NCBI GenBank assembly: GCA_948099385.1
Contig: CANUEZ040000193.1
Coordinates: 4,104,501-4,168,500 of the forward strand
DNA from: Fasciola hepatica
Lineage: Eukaryota; Platyhelminthes; Trematoda; Plagiorchiida; Fasciolidae
Reading direction: 5' to 3'
Length of the DNA stretch: 64,000 bases
In this document: in pieces, positions 1 to 12,749 of the stretch
How positions within the stretch are numbered: position 1 is the first letter of the stretch
How the letters are laid out: every line of letters begins with the position of its first letter
Position numbers and translations under genes: made by a program
The notes under the pieces: model-generated
What the model was told of the DNA's origin: nothing
Seen by the model: the letters and a program-made list of their open reading frames with translations, nothing else
The model's database searches: none

Positions 1-253
1 CGAAGACTCCAGATCCTTTTCAAAACGTTGATGTTGGATTATTCTGATTGATATGAGTGGAGCATCACCCAAGTACTTCACTCTCATAGGTCCCAAATGG
101 GCAGTGTACTTCCGTCCAAACCCTAATGGAAGAATGGAAATAACCAATCTTCTACGCCGAGCTACTTCGTGCATTAGCAGATCTTAGTTTATTAACGCGA
201 TACGAGGGTTCCTGCGAAAGAGACAGTGCAGTCACTAAGAACAACAAAACGAT

Positions 254-690
254 TTATTTCCACTTCTGGTATTTTTTACCAGACAATGCAAACACAGATA
301 TTTGCGTCATTGGATAAACATTAAAAATGCCTAACAACTTGGACTTGAATCCAAACGTTCCCTCAGGCATCAGTTCCCTGACTGCGCCTCCAAATGAAAC
401 ATCCGCTGGATTCCCAACGGTCGGAACATATCGCCACCCACGGTGTGATATACAGTTCTCTATGAGAGCAATTCCATTGGTCATAACGAATGGAAACGAA
501 TGGCAATGGCATTATTTATTCACTGCAAAACAATGGTGGGATCCGTCTATGGAACAAGACGATCCTCATGCATTTGTATCTCGTGAGTAATGTCATTCAA
601 AACCGTGTTCCAAGAACAGCCGCAACTAATTCAGGTCGCGGTATGGTGAGAAATTTGCACGATTTTCCCACCATGAAAAAGTAATTAGGT
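254..690 (-). pseudogene. BEL/Pao retrotransposon pol relic (RNase H end)
   Basis: Read on the minus strand, this decayed piece matches the RNase H end of BEL/Pao polyproteins. A segment with TDPTIVLQ, a stop, then INN and RFHS matches the usual 'TDSxxVLxYIxN...RF' stretch. After one frame change it is followed by GWRYVPTVGNPADVSFGG, the counterpart of the family hallmark 'WRHVPxxxNPAD.ASRG'. At least two in-frame stops and one frameshift show it is dead. A second copy with the same layout lies at 24430-24780. BEL/Pao elements are LTR retrotransposons, and this part of pol lies between the reverse transcriptase and integrase. No LTR or integrase is visible nearby. Confidence 0.7.
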
Positions 691-1239
691 CCACAGTCAC
701 ATTGAAACCGCAAATACCCAAATTCAACATAACCAGACAGAAGCACAATTCGAATATCTACTCGAATAACTAAAAATATTCAAACCCACATATAAAGATG
801 CTCAGACTTGGGTACAAGCGGTGCTGGTTGACTTGGAACCCCAGTAACTGGTCACATCTTCCAGACATCAGTCACTCACCACATCTGAGTGCCTTTCCAC
901 CATGGAAAATCTACATTTCAAACAGGCTTGGTAATGTTCCGCCCAAGCAATGATTCCGGACAAGTGCTGACTTATTGGAGTGAATATGAGAAAATGGGGA
1001 CTGTTCTTGACTATCGCGGCAAGTTTGTGAGCCAATATAATTGCGATGAACCTGATGAACTAGAACAAGAAGTATCGGCAGAAGCACACTTTCTACTAGA
1101 AATACATTTTACTTGTGAGACCACAGCTGAACATCTGAAGCCAAATGGAACTCGAAAACCCACATCCGCATGGTCCACCGAAACAACACACCAGATGTTT
1201 CGCTCAGAAAGATAATATAGATGATAAATTCATCACAAC
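691..1239. other. unassigned stretch with one open frame
   Basis: This interval lies between the BEL relic and the Penelope fragment. A 108-codon plus-strand frame (889-1215) starts with ATG and contains GLVMFRPSNDSGQVLTYW and a Glu-rich segment. I recognise no family, and there is no splice, promoter or polyadenylation support. It could be part of either neighbouring element or chance. Confidence 0.2.
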
Positions 1240-1690
1240 ACGAATTGACGAAATGGGTGTTGAAATCGCTTGAGAAAGTCCATGAATCATTGGCCAGAGA
1301 CACTATCAAAAGAAATTATCGAAAAAGTAGAGATCTTTGGGCCAGATAATTGTGAAAGGGAAACACACGGCTTTATTTGATGTCCAATCACAGTTCACGA
1401 ACTTTCCTTTACGGAGGCCATACATATCATCTGCTACTATGTCGAGCAAAACCAACTCAAAATCGGTAAACCAGTCCCATTTCAGGAACGACAACTACTA
1501 CCATGCTCAACAATTGTATCGTGTTTTTCCGTTGGCCGAGCCTACAGACAAATTGGCGCAGTCGCAATGCGGAGCTCATTGGATTCATTTTATCAGGAAA
1601 TGGTTTGGCTCACTTTTAGGAAAATACGAGCTTGTTCATGAATGCAGTGTAAACGATATGAGGTCCCATAGCCACAAAAGCCCACTGCAT
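1240..1690 (+). pseudogene. Penelope-like element reverse transcriptase fragment, copy 1
   Basis: The plus strand encodes a decayed piece of Penelope-like reverse transcriptase. Around 1370-1415 one frame reads DVQSQFTNFPLR, matching the family's 'DVxSLFTNVPLxEAI'. After a one-base shift the next frame reads TEAIHIICYYVEQNQLKIG and then AYRQIGAVAMRSSLDSF near 1540-1590, matching 'YRQxxGxAMGSPLxPFLA'. The match stops just before the catalytic YVDD box. The same piece and endpoint recur at 8136, 25840 and 43410. Penelope-like elements pair this RT with a GIY-YIG endonuclease, which is absent here. Frameshifts make it nonfunctional. Confidence 0.8.
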
Positions 1691-2430
1691 TATTAAAGAT
1701 AACCGGAAACCAGACTGTTCGGCTTGAAGTAGGGGACAGCATAAGATCCCAATATGTCAGATTTGGTCACCAGTTGAGTCACAATGGATTTCCTCCTGCC
1801 ACGAAAAATATTGTCGTTCGAGGATTTAAAACCTCTGACCTCCAAAGTGTCAAGTGAAAGCTCTGCTTCACCGATCGCTGTTTGGTGTATCTTGCTGGTA
1901 AAAAAGGCTTTTTTTGCCGAGAAACAGGACGATGAGTACCAAGAGAAGGAAGCGAATTGGTATTGATTCACAAGTACCGATTTTTCCTTGGGATTGTTTT
2001 GATATAAAAGCGGGGTTGGAGCCATTATTAGGAATAAGGAGAAATCCCTCCACAATGTGTTCTGATCCTCACTGTAGAACTCGGATGATGGAGGGCAATA
2101 TTTGGTGGGCTATCCGACAGCCAATTAACGGATCATACAAATGAATACCCCGAATCTTTTTATCAACACGGAAATTCCAAAAATATAGGATTTTGATGTT
2201 TCTATACACCGGAGAAGCCACTGCTCCATTACCTCTGAAAATGTTGAAACTTTTAACCCACTCATTTATCTAATAAATTACATACGTTCCCTTTGTCCAT
2301 TGTATTCAGCAGGGAATGGCATTGATGACGCTGCCTTTTATATTCCTTGTGATCAGGCCGTCGGGAGGCAATCTGGACAGTTGGCACCATAAATGTTGAA
2401 CAAGACTTCGTTATTTTGGACGATGTGATT
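1691..2430 (+). repeat. noncoding tail shared by four Penelope fragments, copy 1
   Basis: About 740 bp following the RT fragment is shared, at a diverged level, with 8311-9050, 26291-27075 and 43691-44420. Shared landmarks include the stretch around the AGGATT(T)AGAACCTCTGACCTC sequence, the 'catctgaaaatgttgaaac' region and a late 'gatcaggccgtcgggaggcaat' stretch. No frame stays open across the copies. It therefore travels with the RT fragment as one unit. Confidence 0.7.
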
Positions 2431-5044
2431 GGTTGGTCTTGCTTGGAGTCCGAAATCGCGTATGGAAATATAAAATCAACGTTTTAGTTTTCTACCTTAG
2501 GAATGTTGGTTCTCGAGAAGTAACTGAATAATCATAAAAAAATTGATTTTTAGGCAAGTATTCAGTGCTCTTCATTTCGGGTCTACTGATTGCCAATGCT
2601 CAAGGTATGCGGTATCGCAGAATTTTAATCCTACCGTTTAAAAATATCGCAAACTTTTGGATTTCGACCAAAATGTGCTAATCACGAGCGACCCTAGTAT
2701 ATCCAACATATTCTCCAAATCAGTGGTGCTCCTCAACAGTAGCGTTAGGATAGTCAGTTGCTCCTATTCAGACATAGACTCGGGAGTGGGCCTATTTGAC
2801 ATTTGGTGTAGTTTCAAGGTACACCCGCCCATTTCCATTTTAAAAGTAAGCCGTGTTCAGTTATAGGATTTTCAGAGTCAAATAATGGTTTGGTTGATAT
2901 CATGGTGATTGGTGAAATAGATATTGAAACAAACATGTTCGGTTTATCATGCAAGGACCAAAGCGAGCAAAGCCAAGTATTTGTGATGCACCATAATGTA
3001 TTCAATCAGAGGCGAGCAGCTGGAGAAAATGGTGCACTCAGTCAAAATCTATAATGTGCAGTAGTTAGCAGCACTCTTGGAAATTGTACTTGGTATTCCC
3101 AATGGGAAAATTCGCACGGACGAAACCTGAGAGTTCTGCTATGGTAGTAACAGTGATCTCGACTGTACTGACAACATCGAGAATGTGTAGCATCAAAATT
3201 GCTGATTTTATGAAACAATGAATCTGCCTTCATTCTGCGACTTTAATAGAGTCAAGTTGTAAAGTCCACCTACTTACGAGGACTATCCAAGTGACTCTCT
3301 CTAACGTCATTGGTTATTCTGTCCAGCGGGACACGTTGCACCGAAATACGATGTGCTCACAGTATAAGAGAATATCGTTATACTTCCCATTGGCTTAAGT
3401 GAAATGGGTTAAATGTTTCACGTTGAATTCTGATTGAATTAAGCGAGTGCCACAGTTCGTTGAGTCGTACAAATGTTTCACTACTGGTTCTGAAGCAAAA
3501 CGCCGGGATTCGGACACCGTCGAGCAGCTGATACTCACAACACCTAACAATTAGAAGGACAACGTTGTTCTCTTCCACAACAGTCTGTTTTTCTCAACCA
3601 ATTAGGTAATCCCTGTGATCATGAGTACACCAAGTCTCTCTGCTGTTGGAATTTTTCAGGGCCTTTCATAGACGTGAGGTTCGTTGGGGCTGCTTCCCAC
3701 ACATTCGCCTAACAGGCACCACATTTTTTATTCTCATAATTTATGTAAACTTCTTATCAAAGGTTTTTCAATGATATAGGTTTTTGGAAGGTTTCACTTT
3801 GTTACCACACAGCTGAAAGATTGTTCTTTCATGTTTATACACCTGTAAATTGCAATTTATCAGACATTTTGGAGGGTTTATCATCGTCGACTTATACACT
3901 GGAGAACAAAGACAACAATATTGTGCCAATGATTTGGTCGCTACAGAGATAACAGGGAGGTAACACTGGAGGTTTGTTTGCATTACATGTATGGTCCGTG
4001 AGAAAAGCAAGGTTGCATTCACGAACCACATCGCAAAACTTTGGGTAGGAAATCGGAAAATGAGTGGTATCAACACACAATTAAATGTTCAGACTTAAGA
4101 TTCATACATGTCAAGTGATTCAGTGAGGAAACTCACCCCTGCAAGTTAATTGATGGAATAACCTCTAGACTGTTATTCTTACTTCCCATTCATTTACGTT
4201 CACAGTGCAATGATGTCCGACTGGAAATTCGATTAGTTTGCAATGCAGGGGTGAAAGATGTATTATTGAAGTTTGCTTATTCATCTAGAACGAATTTGTA
4301 TGGCCACACGCTCACCATCGGTGAGTTACACGAGTGCGCTGCTATCAGTTGGAGTTCCATTGGAAACACTGTGTGTGCGTTTGTGCATATCGGCAGTGAT
4401 TTCAAACAAACAGGGTAAAACAGCCACACGCGGAGTGACTTCAAGGGTTAGTCGTGATGCTTTCAAAGTGAACATCGTGTGGTTCATTAGTATACTAAAG
4501 GGAACAATCATACTTGAAGCTTTTGATGACTCACTGCACATCACTTCCTATATAATTTGCTGTTCAGTGTTGCAAATGAAAGGTTCACACACCAAAGCTG
4601 AACTCCAATGCCGGCTACTTGCTTTACGAATTACATCCCTGGTCATGGTTCGTATAAAGGCAGGCTTGTTACCAGCACACAATACTTGGTCATATACATG
4701 AAAGGTTTGTGTGATAGGAAATACTGTATATCAGTCGGATCAGCAGGGCGACAGCAAAAAATCAACAGCCGGTCCAGAAGGCAAAAATGAAGCACCAATC
4801 TCTATGGTTGCTAGATTTGAATAGACAAAATCGGTTTGTTCATTTTTTTCCAATAAAGATGTGGATATGCACTTGATATAACAATAGCAAACCTAATTTG
4901 ATACTTCTTATCTCATTTGGAAACAATTCTGATGATGTCGTTCATCACCTAGAGGTTATCCATACAGAAATATATTTGCATTCCGGCATTCCGTGGAATC
5001 CAAATCTACTGGAATTCCCGGCTACGTAAACGGCACTCCTACTG
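2431..5044. other. unassigned, no recognisable gene
   Basis: I recognise no element or gene. Two open frames stand out. A frame open from 2812 to 3054 (+, 80 codons) includes GLVDIMVIGEIDIETNMFG. A frame at 4273-4701 (+, 142 codons) starts at TTG and is the longest open frame outside the Gypsy and T regions. Neither resembles a family I know, and splice sites around the first are out of phase with the neighbouring open frame at 2657-2866. Treat both as probably chance. Confidence 0.25.
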
Positions 5045-8000
5045 TTGTTTCTGTCTTTTATCTGGGTAGTCACAACCAATGATCACGTCAATGTTTGTCA
5101 TTTACTTCACGATATGACATTTCAATTTGGCTTTACCAAGGAGTACACAGACTATTGAATGAAGCAAGATCATTGCCTACCCAGTTGTGAATGAATATGG
5201 AGAATGAATAATCTGGTGAATACACCAAATTTACTGAAGGCAAAAATATTTTACTGACTCAGAATCGGGTTTGTTCAGTGTTATGCTCCAATTTCAGCCA
5301 GTAAGAGGAACGATTGGACTTGGTGCTTGTGTTAAATTGACGAACTATCACACATATAAGGGCAAAATACCTAATGTATTTTGGGATGAAAAGACCACAG
5401 TGAAACAACAAATAGCTAGGCAACCACTGGTTGTAGAACAACACCGTAATGACAACAAACATGTCTTCAGATTTTGAGCTACATCTTGTTGGATATAGCA
5501 GTAAGGTTTTGCAATGAATGTGTTTTGTGGCTAAATAAATCATCGTCGCAGAGTTAACTGCTAAGTTTTGAATGACTCATCTAAGTGAAATATGAACCAA
5601 CCTAATCTTGAGAGAGAAAACCCAGCAGGATTCGTAAGCGTTCCATCCACATCACTTGTTAGAGACGTTTCCAATAAACATCATAAGATAATAGGTACAA
5701 TCAACAAAGTAGTATTTTGCGGCTCTCCTGCTAGAGCAACAGAAGCCGCAAGCGTCAATCGCACGTGCAATGAAACTTATCCGTCTGACGAAATCATCCG
5801 ATGCAAGGATTTGCGCCACAAAACACGATGTACCGAGCAATTCCGGCATATCCCTTGTCCTTCTCTTTCACAATGAGAGCTTAATCACACACAGACACGT
5901 GAGTACACCGACGGAAGAAATATTTTTATTGAGCCCGAAAACTGAAACGCTTGTAATCCAGCAGGCTGCAGACTAACCGGTGAACATCGTATGCAAACCT
6001 ACCCAGGTAATGCACGCATGTACTACTGAACCTTCTGAAAATGATGAAATATTTCACCGACTTTGCTATTCTCAAGGATTTATTTCTTTCTTCACGCGTA
6101 CACCATTTCATTTAAGCAGAACCATTCAGCTTCGACTAAGGTTACTTCAATGATCGTAATGGCTTGTGGTTGTGTTTTTGGTCAGGCCGACAAAGTAGAC
6201 TTTTAGGTGCCCTTGGTGAGGTAGACCCAAACTAAAATAAGCTGCTGTTGTTGCATGACCCTAGAATTTTTCAAAACTGTTCTCTGATAACAAGAGAAAC
6301 GGAACTCGTTCGAAAAAACAAATTATTGTAATGACTTTCGTAACAACCAAACACTTGATTTGCCACTCTATTTAGGTTTGAATTATATATTATTATAAGG
6401 AAACCCGAATCGTTGGTGCAGTCGTTTAGAAGATGATGATTCCTGATATGTTGAGGATTAAAGAGTTTTTTCTATGGGGTGATTATTTCGAGAATTCGTG
6501 CGCGAATCACAGTTTGAATGCAGAGCGTTCAAATAGCCATGTCAGAATAAGGCGGGTTGGCAGGCACGTTCATGGAATGTTCACGTTTTCATTCTGAGTC
6601 CATTTTATCGTTGCATAGATAGATAGATAAGTGATTACTTCCCGGGCTGAAGCATAGTTACCTATCAATAAAATGCAGGCTTATGCCAAAATCTGAGATA
6701 GATATTGATTGATTATCCACGTAGTGAAATTGAAAAACAACGTCCGCTTAAATGAAACACGATTAAAGTAGTATTCCAGCATTCAGGACTTTCTGGATTC
6801 GAAGGCAGCGATTCTTACTGAGTGAAAACGTACCAATATATACATGAATTCGCTGCAAAATGCATTCTGAATTTGTGATGTTCAGTGCGGCAAAGTGCGG
6901 ACATTGATCACTCTGCTCCCTGTTACTGATACATGATATTTCCAAATGCGTATTTTTCTAAAAATGCTATGTGACTTCGTATGCATAGAAAGAAATACAA
7001 TTTAGAACCATCCAGGACTGTCTAGACTAGACTTTATTTACGCTAATTTTATGGACTCAGTAATAATGGATACTCCCGATTATCAATATGAGATTGAGTA
7101 ATTGAGATGGAGTCGAATTTTATCATACCACTTCTATATAAATGTGGATTGTGGGAACTGGAAGTTGGATTGTAATACTACTACGAAATTCGGAGGTCGA
7201 TCATTTTACGTTCCAGCTCAAATTACTTCTTTCTCGTGATTTCAAAACATGGTTTAATTAAAAATCAAATCGCCTCAGACCAGTGGGTTTTATTTAATGT
7301 TGTTTTTTCTGCCTAATTGAGGAAGGTTTTTTTCAAATTGTTGAATTAGACGAGAATAAATTCATATCTAGACGCGAATGAATGGTGTTTTTTATTCTTG
7401 TGTGTGACAGTGTAGTTATTCAGAACCTCATCCATTGAACACAAGGAAATGCAACCGAACTCCTCATGTGATGATGGATATTGCACTACGAATACAACCT
7501 GGATAGGTTTTGGAACTAGGTCCGGAAGAAAGATCGTATTTTGATCAAGATTTTAACCGGACACTCAAGCATGATGAACCTTATTAACAAAAAATTCAAC
7601 AGCGTACTTCTGGATAACCTCTGAATGAATTTTCGGCTTACAGTATGCCAAATCCACAACCGACGTTTAGATCAAAAATAATAAACTGGAAGTATTTCAT
7701 TGGTTCATTGGTTTTGGTTATAAGAAATTTAAGATTACTCACCATTTCAATGATGATGACGAGTTTTGTGTCATTTTAAAATAAAACTTTCAGTTAAATA
7801 AACGCTCAGTCCACAGTTTCTTCATAACCATGACGTGTAAGAATATAAATCAAACGGAAAAATGTAAACAAGAGAAAGAGAAATATCGGAGCGATGAAAT
7901 TGGTGGAAGGATGATGGAGAAAATAAGTTGGATGATCGTGAATATAGACCTCGAGATTTGAACACACACTTCTCAGTAACTATTTTAAAGTCTACTTTTA

Positions 8001-8135
8001 CCAAAGCGGAAGTCATGCTACCAAAGTTTTCAAATCCGGATAAGGCTTGGATGGTTTGAATGTAGGCCGAATTCGAAGGAAACAATTACACACAGTGTGT
8101 ATATTGGGAAAATTTGAGTCTCATCCTCAAACATC
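5045..8135 (+). repeat. R2 duplicated unit, copy A
   Basis: This unit is collinear with 54280-56568. Matching landmarks run from the 'gggtagtcac/aaa' region, through a degenerate short frame at about 6042-6236, to the sequence ending 'cctcaaacatc' at 8134. Copy A holds about 950 bp (roughly 6958-7910) that the other copy lacks. General identity looks near 80 percent by eye, except for one near-identical 242-bp tract. Immediately after 8135 the sequence switches to a Penelope fragment, whereas the other copy continues into unrelated DNA. I recognise no protein in it. Confidence 0.75.
5126..5367. repeat. near-identical tract within R2 (partner 54357-54598)
   Basis: These 242 bp differ from the partner by only three substitutions that I can count and have no indel. 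The flanking R2 sequence on both sides differs at many positions, with indels. It includes a short plus-strand frame (MLQFQPVRGTIGLG...) that is open here and open for the matching part of the partner. Confidence 0.8.
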
Positions 8136-8310
8136 TGCCATGCTCAACAGTCGTATCGCGTTCTTCCCTTGTCCGAGCCTACAGACAAATTGCCGCAGTC
8201 TCAATACGGAGCTCATTGGATTCATTTTATCAGGAAATGTTTTGGCCCACTTTGAGGAAAATACGAGCTTGTTCATGAATGCAGTGTAAACGATATGAGG
8301 TCCCATAGCC
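8136..8310 (+). pseudogene. Penelope-like RT fragment, copy 2 (5'-truncated)
   Basis: This fragment begins abruptly at 'tgccatgctcaacagtcg', inside the RT segment shared with copies 1, 3 and 4. It covers the equivalent of the AYRQI...SSLDSF motif and ends with LAHFEENTSLFMNAV in the frame running to 8289, like the 'LADIFxAHxEENTS' stretch that precedes YVDD in Penelope RTs. The upstream part is missing, replaced by unit R2. Frame changes between the motifs show it is dead. Confidence 0.7.
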
Positions 8311-9240
8311 ACAAAAGCCCACTGAACTATTAAACATAACCGGAAACCAGACTGCTCGGCTTGAAGTGGGGGACCGAATAAGGCCCGATATGTCAGGATT
8401 GGTCACCAGCCGAGTCACAATGGATTTCCGCCTACCACGAAAAATATCGTCGTTGGAGGATTAGAACCTCTGACCTCTGAAGTGTTGAGTGAAAGCTCTG
8501 CTTCATCGATCGCAGTTTGGTGTATCTTCCCGATTGAAAATGCTTTTTTGCCAGGAAACAGGACGATAAGTGCCATCAGAAAGAAGTAAATTGGTATTGA
8601 TTTTCAAGCATTTTTTCTATTTAATTAGTTTCATTACACAGGGAGTTCGAAAAACTCCTGGGATTATTTGTAAAATCTACCAGTGTGTGCTGGTCCTCAC
8701 TGTAGAACTCGGATGATGGAGGGAAATATTTAGTGGGCTATGCGACAGCCAATTACCGGATCATACAAATGAATACCCCGAATCTCTTTATCAACACGGA
8801 AATTCCAAAAATATAGGATGTTGATGTTTCTGTACACGGAGATACCACTGCCACATTACCTCTGAAAATGTTCAAACTGTTAACCAACCCATTTATCTAC
8901 TCCAGTAAGTACGTTTAATTTGTCCATTGTATTGTGAAGGAAATGGTATTGATGACGCTGACTTTTTAGTTCCTTGTGATCAAGCCGTCGGGAGTCAATC
9001 TGGACAATTGGCACCATAAAATTTGAACATGACTTTGTCATTTTGTACCTTCGAGTAATGGACTATATGCAATATTACCCCTCAGTGAGCTTGATAATAC
9101 GGTACATTTATAGGCGAGAATTTTGCCAGAGTGCAGAATCTAAGGCCAAGACAAATAGCCAAATGCCAGTAACCAACTTAGATGTATTGATATTTTGCCC
9201 ACTGATGAGTATTCCTGTGAGTAATATCGTTGTTCACCTC
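8311..9240 (+). repeat. Penelope-associated noncoding tail, copy 2
   Basis: Collinear with 1691-2430 and, further on, with 43691-44613. The stretch 9040-9235 (a 'gtgagcttgataata' landmark, then 'gatgtattgatattttgcc') matches block C specifically. Homology stops near 9235 here and 44613 in C. Confidence 0.7.
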
Positions 9241-12200
9241 ATGAGATGAAAATGCCCCAGTCGCAAAACATATCTCCTCCAGCTAGGCCTTTCTTCATAA
9301 TAAAATATTTTAGTTGGTGCCAACCCAGTACAGCAGCATCAAACAAGAAATTCTTTGTAGTTCCCACGTAGCACATATGATCCATTTGCGGAATGATTTT
9401 TAACCTGTATTCATTCCGAACAATAAACATGGTGACAGTTTTGTTCTTCTTCATTTAACGTGCAGAGTGGTACTAACTGTCTTATCTCAGATTCAGGCAA
9501 CGCGGTCAGTAAATCAAGACAATGATCGTCCTAATACAACCCAAGTAGGGTGCATTTTCAATACATGTGCGACTTACGTAGTAATCTGAAAGAAACGAAT
9601 ACAAGCTTTTATTGAAAGGTCCAGAGGGATTCGTGGAGGAAGAATCAAACAGTTAGTACACTTAGATTAATGTCGAGGCCGAATAACAAGATCGTTCATT
9701 ATTGCGTCGTGGTCTACGAGAAAGTGGACATGGTGAAGGCTGAGGATATTTCCACATGTAAACGTGTGTGAATGAAGGATTTTAGATTTCGAGCAAATGA
9801 AAGTGAAAGATGCGGCTCTATAGAGTGTGGAGGGAAGACAATGATTTGTATTCGATGGTGACCTGTAAATTCGTCACACGAATCAAAATGCATGCTAATG
9901 ATGTATTCAGTGAGAACATATCTATTGTTGACACAACAGAGGGTAGCAATTTCTGAGATTTGGTGGTAAGATGGAAATTATACGGTAGAAGCGTTAGGTA
10001 TATTTTGGTTATCAGAGAAAAGATATGGAATGTTATTGAGAACAGAATGGGAGGGAGATCCAAATTGAAGTTTGAACGTCAAATCAACGCACTTACGGAT
10101 GTTAAGGAAAAGAGAACGGGGAGCAGACAAGCGGACAAGCTCACTCAGACTGTTTTGAGGAAAATTCAATCTTTCGTTCCAATTACAGTGACAATACAAA
10201 TAGGGAATAAACTGTATGCTATTGGAAAAATAATCACAAAGGTCTTTTCAATTAACGTCGTCAACCGCATTAACACGTAGAACATACAGCAGATAACCGC
10301 GATTGGGAGAACCAAATGCACGTCCGTAGTTAAGAAAACGTAGCCTGACAGTACAGCCATCGTGATCACGCGTAAAAGCTGATGAATTAGCAATGGATGC
10401 ATTTGCATCACGTGTTGACAGACAGGGTATATAGGGAAATTGTGTCATGTCACGAGGGTGAACTTGGAGAATTATGCAATCGATGAGTGCATTCTTACTT
10501 ACTTTCAGCAATGCAAATGTCCAATCTATCTGACGGTATTTCTCGGATGCTTTCTTTGATACAGGTTGAGTGCGTATAAATATCCGACGATTGGCAATCA
10601 CCTCAGAATCAATAAGACGAGATGGGATATGATTTCGAAAGAGCAAGCCATTAGCAACATTGGTGTTATTTAGTCGAGGCTATCAGATTCACGGCACTAG
10701 GCTTGTTATTGAACAGTGGAATCAGAGGCAAGGTTGATATTGTTTAGTTCATGGGATTCCAGATATATTTGAAGAAGTGAGGATGTGTCGGATTTAAAAG
10801 TGAACAGGTGATTAGAATCTACGACGCATAGCCTCACATTGAGCCTGGCAAAGCACAACAGATAAATGACGTTTCACATCTCACGGCATATCACGTGACC
10901 CAACACTGTATGCTTACAGGTTCTTCAGATGTCTTATTTCAGTCTTGATGAGTGTGAATAGCCTTTTACGGCTTGATGCCAGTCAGATGTTTGTGCCTTG
11001 CCCCGAAACCCACGGGAGAGGGAAACCTATTGTGTTGAACATAAAATATGTCCATGGGGCAACACAAATCATGAAGGTTTGGGTATCGGTTAGTTGCTCA
11101 CAGAACGAGAAAGCCTCGTGTAAAAATAAGGAAAATCAGTAGGGGTGGCAAATGTCCCAAGCTTTTTGACATTTTGCAAGGTGCAAACGCGTTTGCAGAC
11201 AGTGTGCGATGACTGTAGAAAGCTGGTGAAGGCTTTCTCTTAGCAAACACACTTTTGTATCAATAAGTGTAATACAGTGATCAGAAACTCCAATAGAAGC
11301 ACGTGGAAATACTGCGAAAATACTTCAATAATTTACTAATACTGAATGCAAAAGGGCATCGAAGCAGTAAGAAATTGTACAAGACTCAATACAATGCAAG
11401 GTGATTAGAAAGGATAAGTCAAGTCTACTGAAATCAGCTGCCATTCTGCACAAGGACTGATTAACACCTGTATTGAAATAGTTGGGAACGCTGTCAATCA
11501 GCTGATTGATATCATCAGCGGGGGTATCTAGTAAACATAAGAAATACCAGGGATATGAAGTTGAAATGTTTTTAGAGGAGGCATTCGATCTTTATCACGC
11601 TCAATTTGAGTGAGATGTGATAAGATTTGCACCACATTCGATAGTTAAGTGTGATTCAAACCGTGATTTCTGGATAGTGTGTGGACATATGATTTGCTAA
11701 TATTCTACTTATTTCAAGAGATATAATGAAGACAGCTGTTGTAACTAGTCACAGACAGTTACTTGGTTATATATAATTGTATCACAACCAGTAGGCAGTA
11801 AATAAATCATGCAGATCAATTTACAAATCAGGCATGTGGTAAATGTTTTAAGCAGTGTGATCATTTGTTACAATCCTCAGCTTCACGTTGTGCGAATCAA
11901 TGACTCTAAGATCCCCGTTTTGCTCCCAGAGATTGGATTCTCAGCGAGGTGTAGTAAAAAAATAGCAAGAAAATATGATTTCTTGTGCTGTGTGCTGCGA
12001 AAATAATAGCATCAACCAAAGAAGATCGGATTCTCAAACTGACTGCTGTGATGCCATCTGGTAGGCGAACTGGTAGTGGAGAAATGAAATTTTGTTTATG
12101 GCTGAGTGGGAGTTGTTTTGTGTCTATGCTGGCTTTTTGTCCAGACCACGGTTAACCAGTTGTGGGATGTTTTTATGACTAGTAGGGTGGTTGACCGTGA

Positions 12201-12749
12201 GGGAGTGTCAACTGAAGGTAACTATTCAGTTGGACTAAAAAGCTACACAATTACAGAAATATGCAGAATTACACTCGTTAAATACAGCTCATGGAGGGGA
12301 AGTAGAAATCCCGTATATGTGAACAGCTGAACGTGAAATCAGACTTTTCTATACCATCGGCTTGTTTCAACAAACATATGCATAAAGAACATCATTTTGG
12401 GCGTTCTCTGAACTAATATTACCATTATTTTCTAACTAATGAAAGTCATGAGAAGATAGCCAGTAGCATAAACCTCTGGTTATTTTCCTGATAGTTCCCG
12501 ATTTGGATTTAGCCGTCAACACTACCTTATTGTTACAACATAATGGTTAGATGATTTTGAATACCAGTTAACTTAGTGCTTTTAGGTGAATGAAAATGCA
12601 CGCGATCTACGGGCACGTTTTACAAAATGGATCAATAAAATAATGTGCATTTGTTTGGCGAATAATCGGTGAGTACATACACCGTTTCGTCTGTGCATTC
12701 ACGGGCATGTATCTGCGTATGCACATGGTGTTCATTTTTATAGCGATCG
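9241..12749. other. unassigned, no recognisable gene
   Basis: No transposon motif or known protein is visible. Open frames include 9960-10280 (+, 106 codons, Lys/Arg-rich) and 10248-10646 (-, 132 codons, TTG start, containing IDCIILQVHPRDMTQFPYIP). The second looks somewhat protein-like, but I cannot assign it and it has no partner elsewhere in the window. This interval sits in block A where blocks B and C carry segment T, so it is a replacement or insertion relative to them. Confidence 0.25.

Noticed and set aside
2657..3054. Two adjacent protein-like open frames that might be exons
   Set aside because: The available GT-AG pairs leave the frames out of phase, and neither piece resembles a known protein. 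An 80-codon frame is expected by chance in 64 kb.
4273..4701. 142-codon plus-strand open frame
   Set aside because: TTG start, no recognisable domain, no second copy, and an overlapping open frame on the other strand. Reported only as part of an unassigned stretch.
8445..8510. tRNA-like B-box sequence (…AGGATTAGAACCTCTGACCTC…) in the Penelope tail, present in four copies
   Set aside because: No matching A-box at the right distance, no cloverleaf, no 3' tail typical of a SINE. At most a very old tRNA-derived fragment.
9200..9240. CTGATGAG core resembling a hammerhead ribozyme (also 44583), attractive because Penelope-like elements can carry hammerheads
   Set aside because: The required GAAA and the paired helices are not in place on either side at either copy.
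10248..10646. 132-codon minus-strand open frame with protein-like composition
   Set aside because: No ATG at its start, no family resemblance and no splice context. Kept as an unassigned frame.
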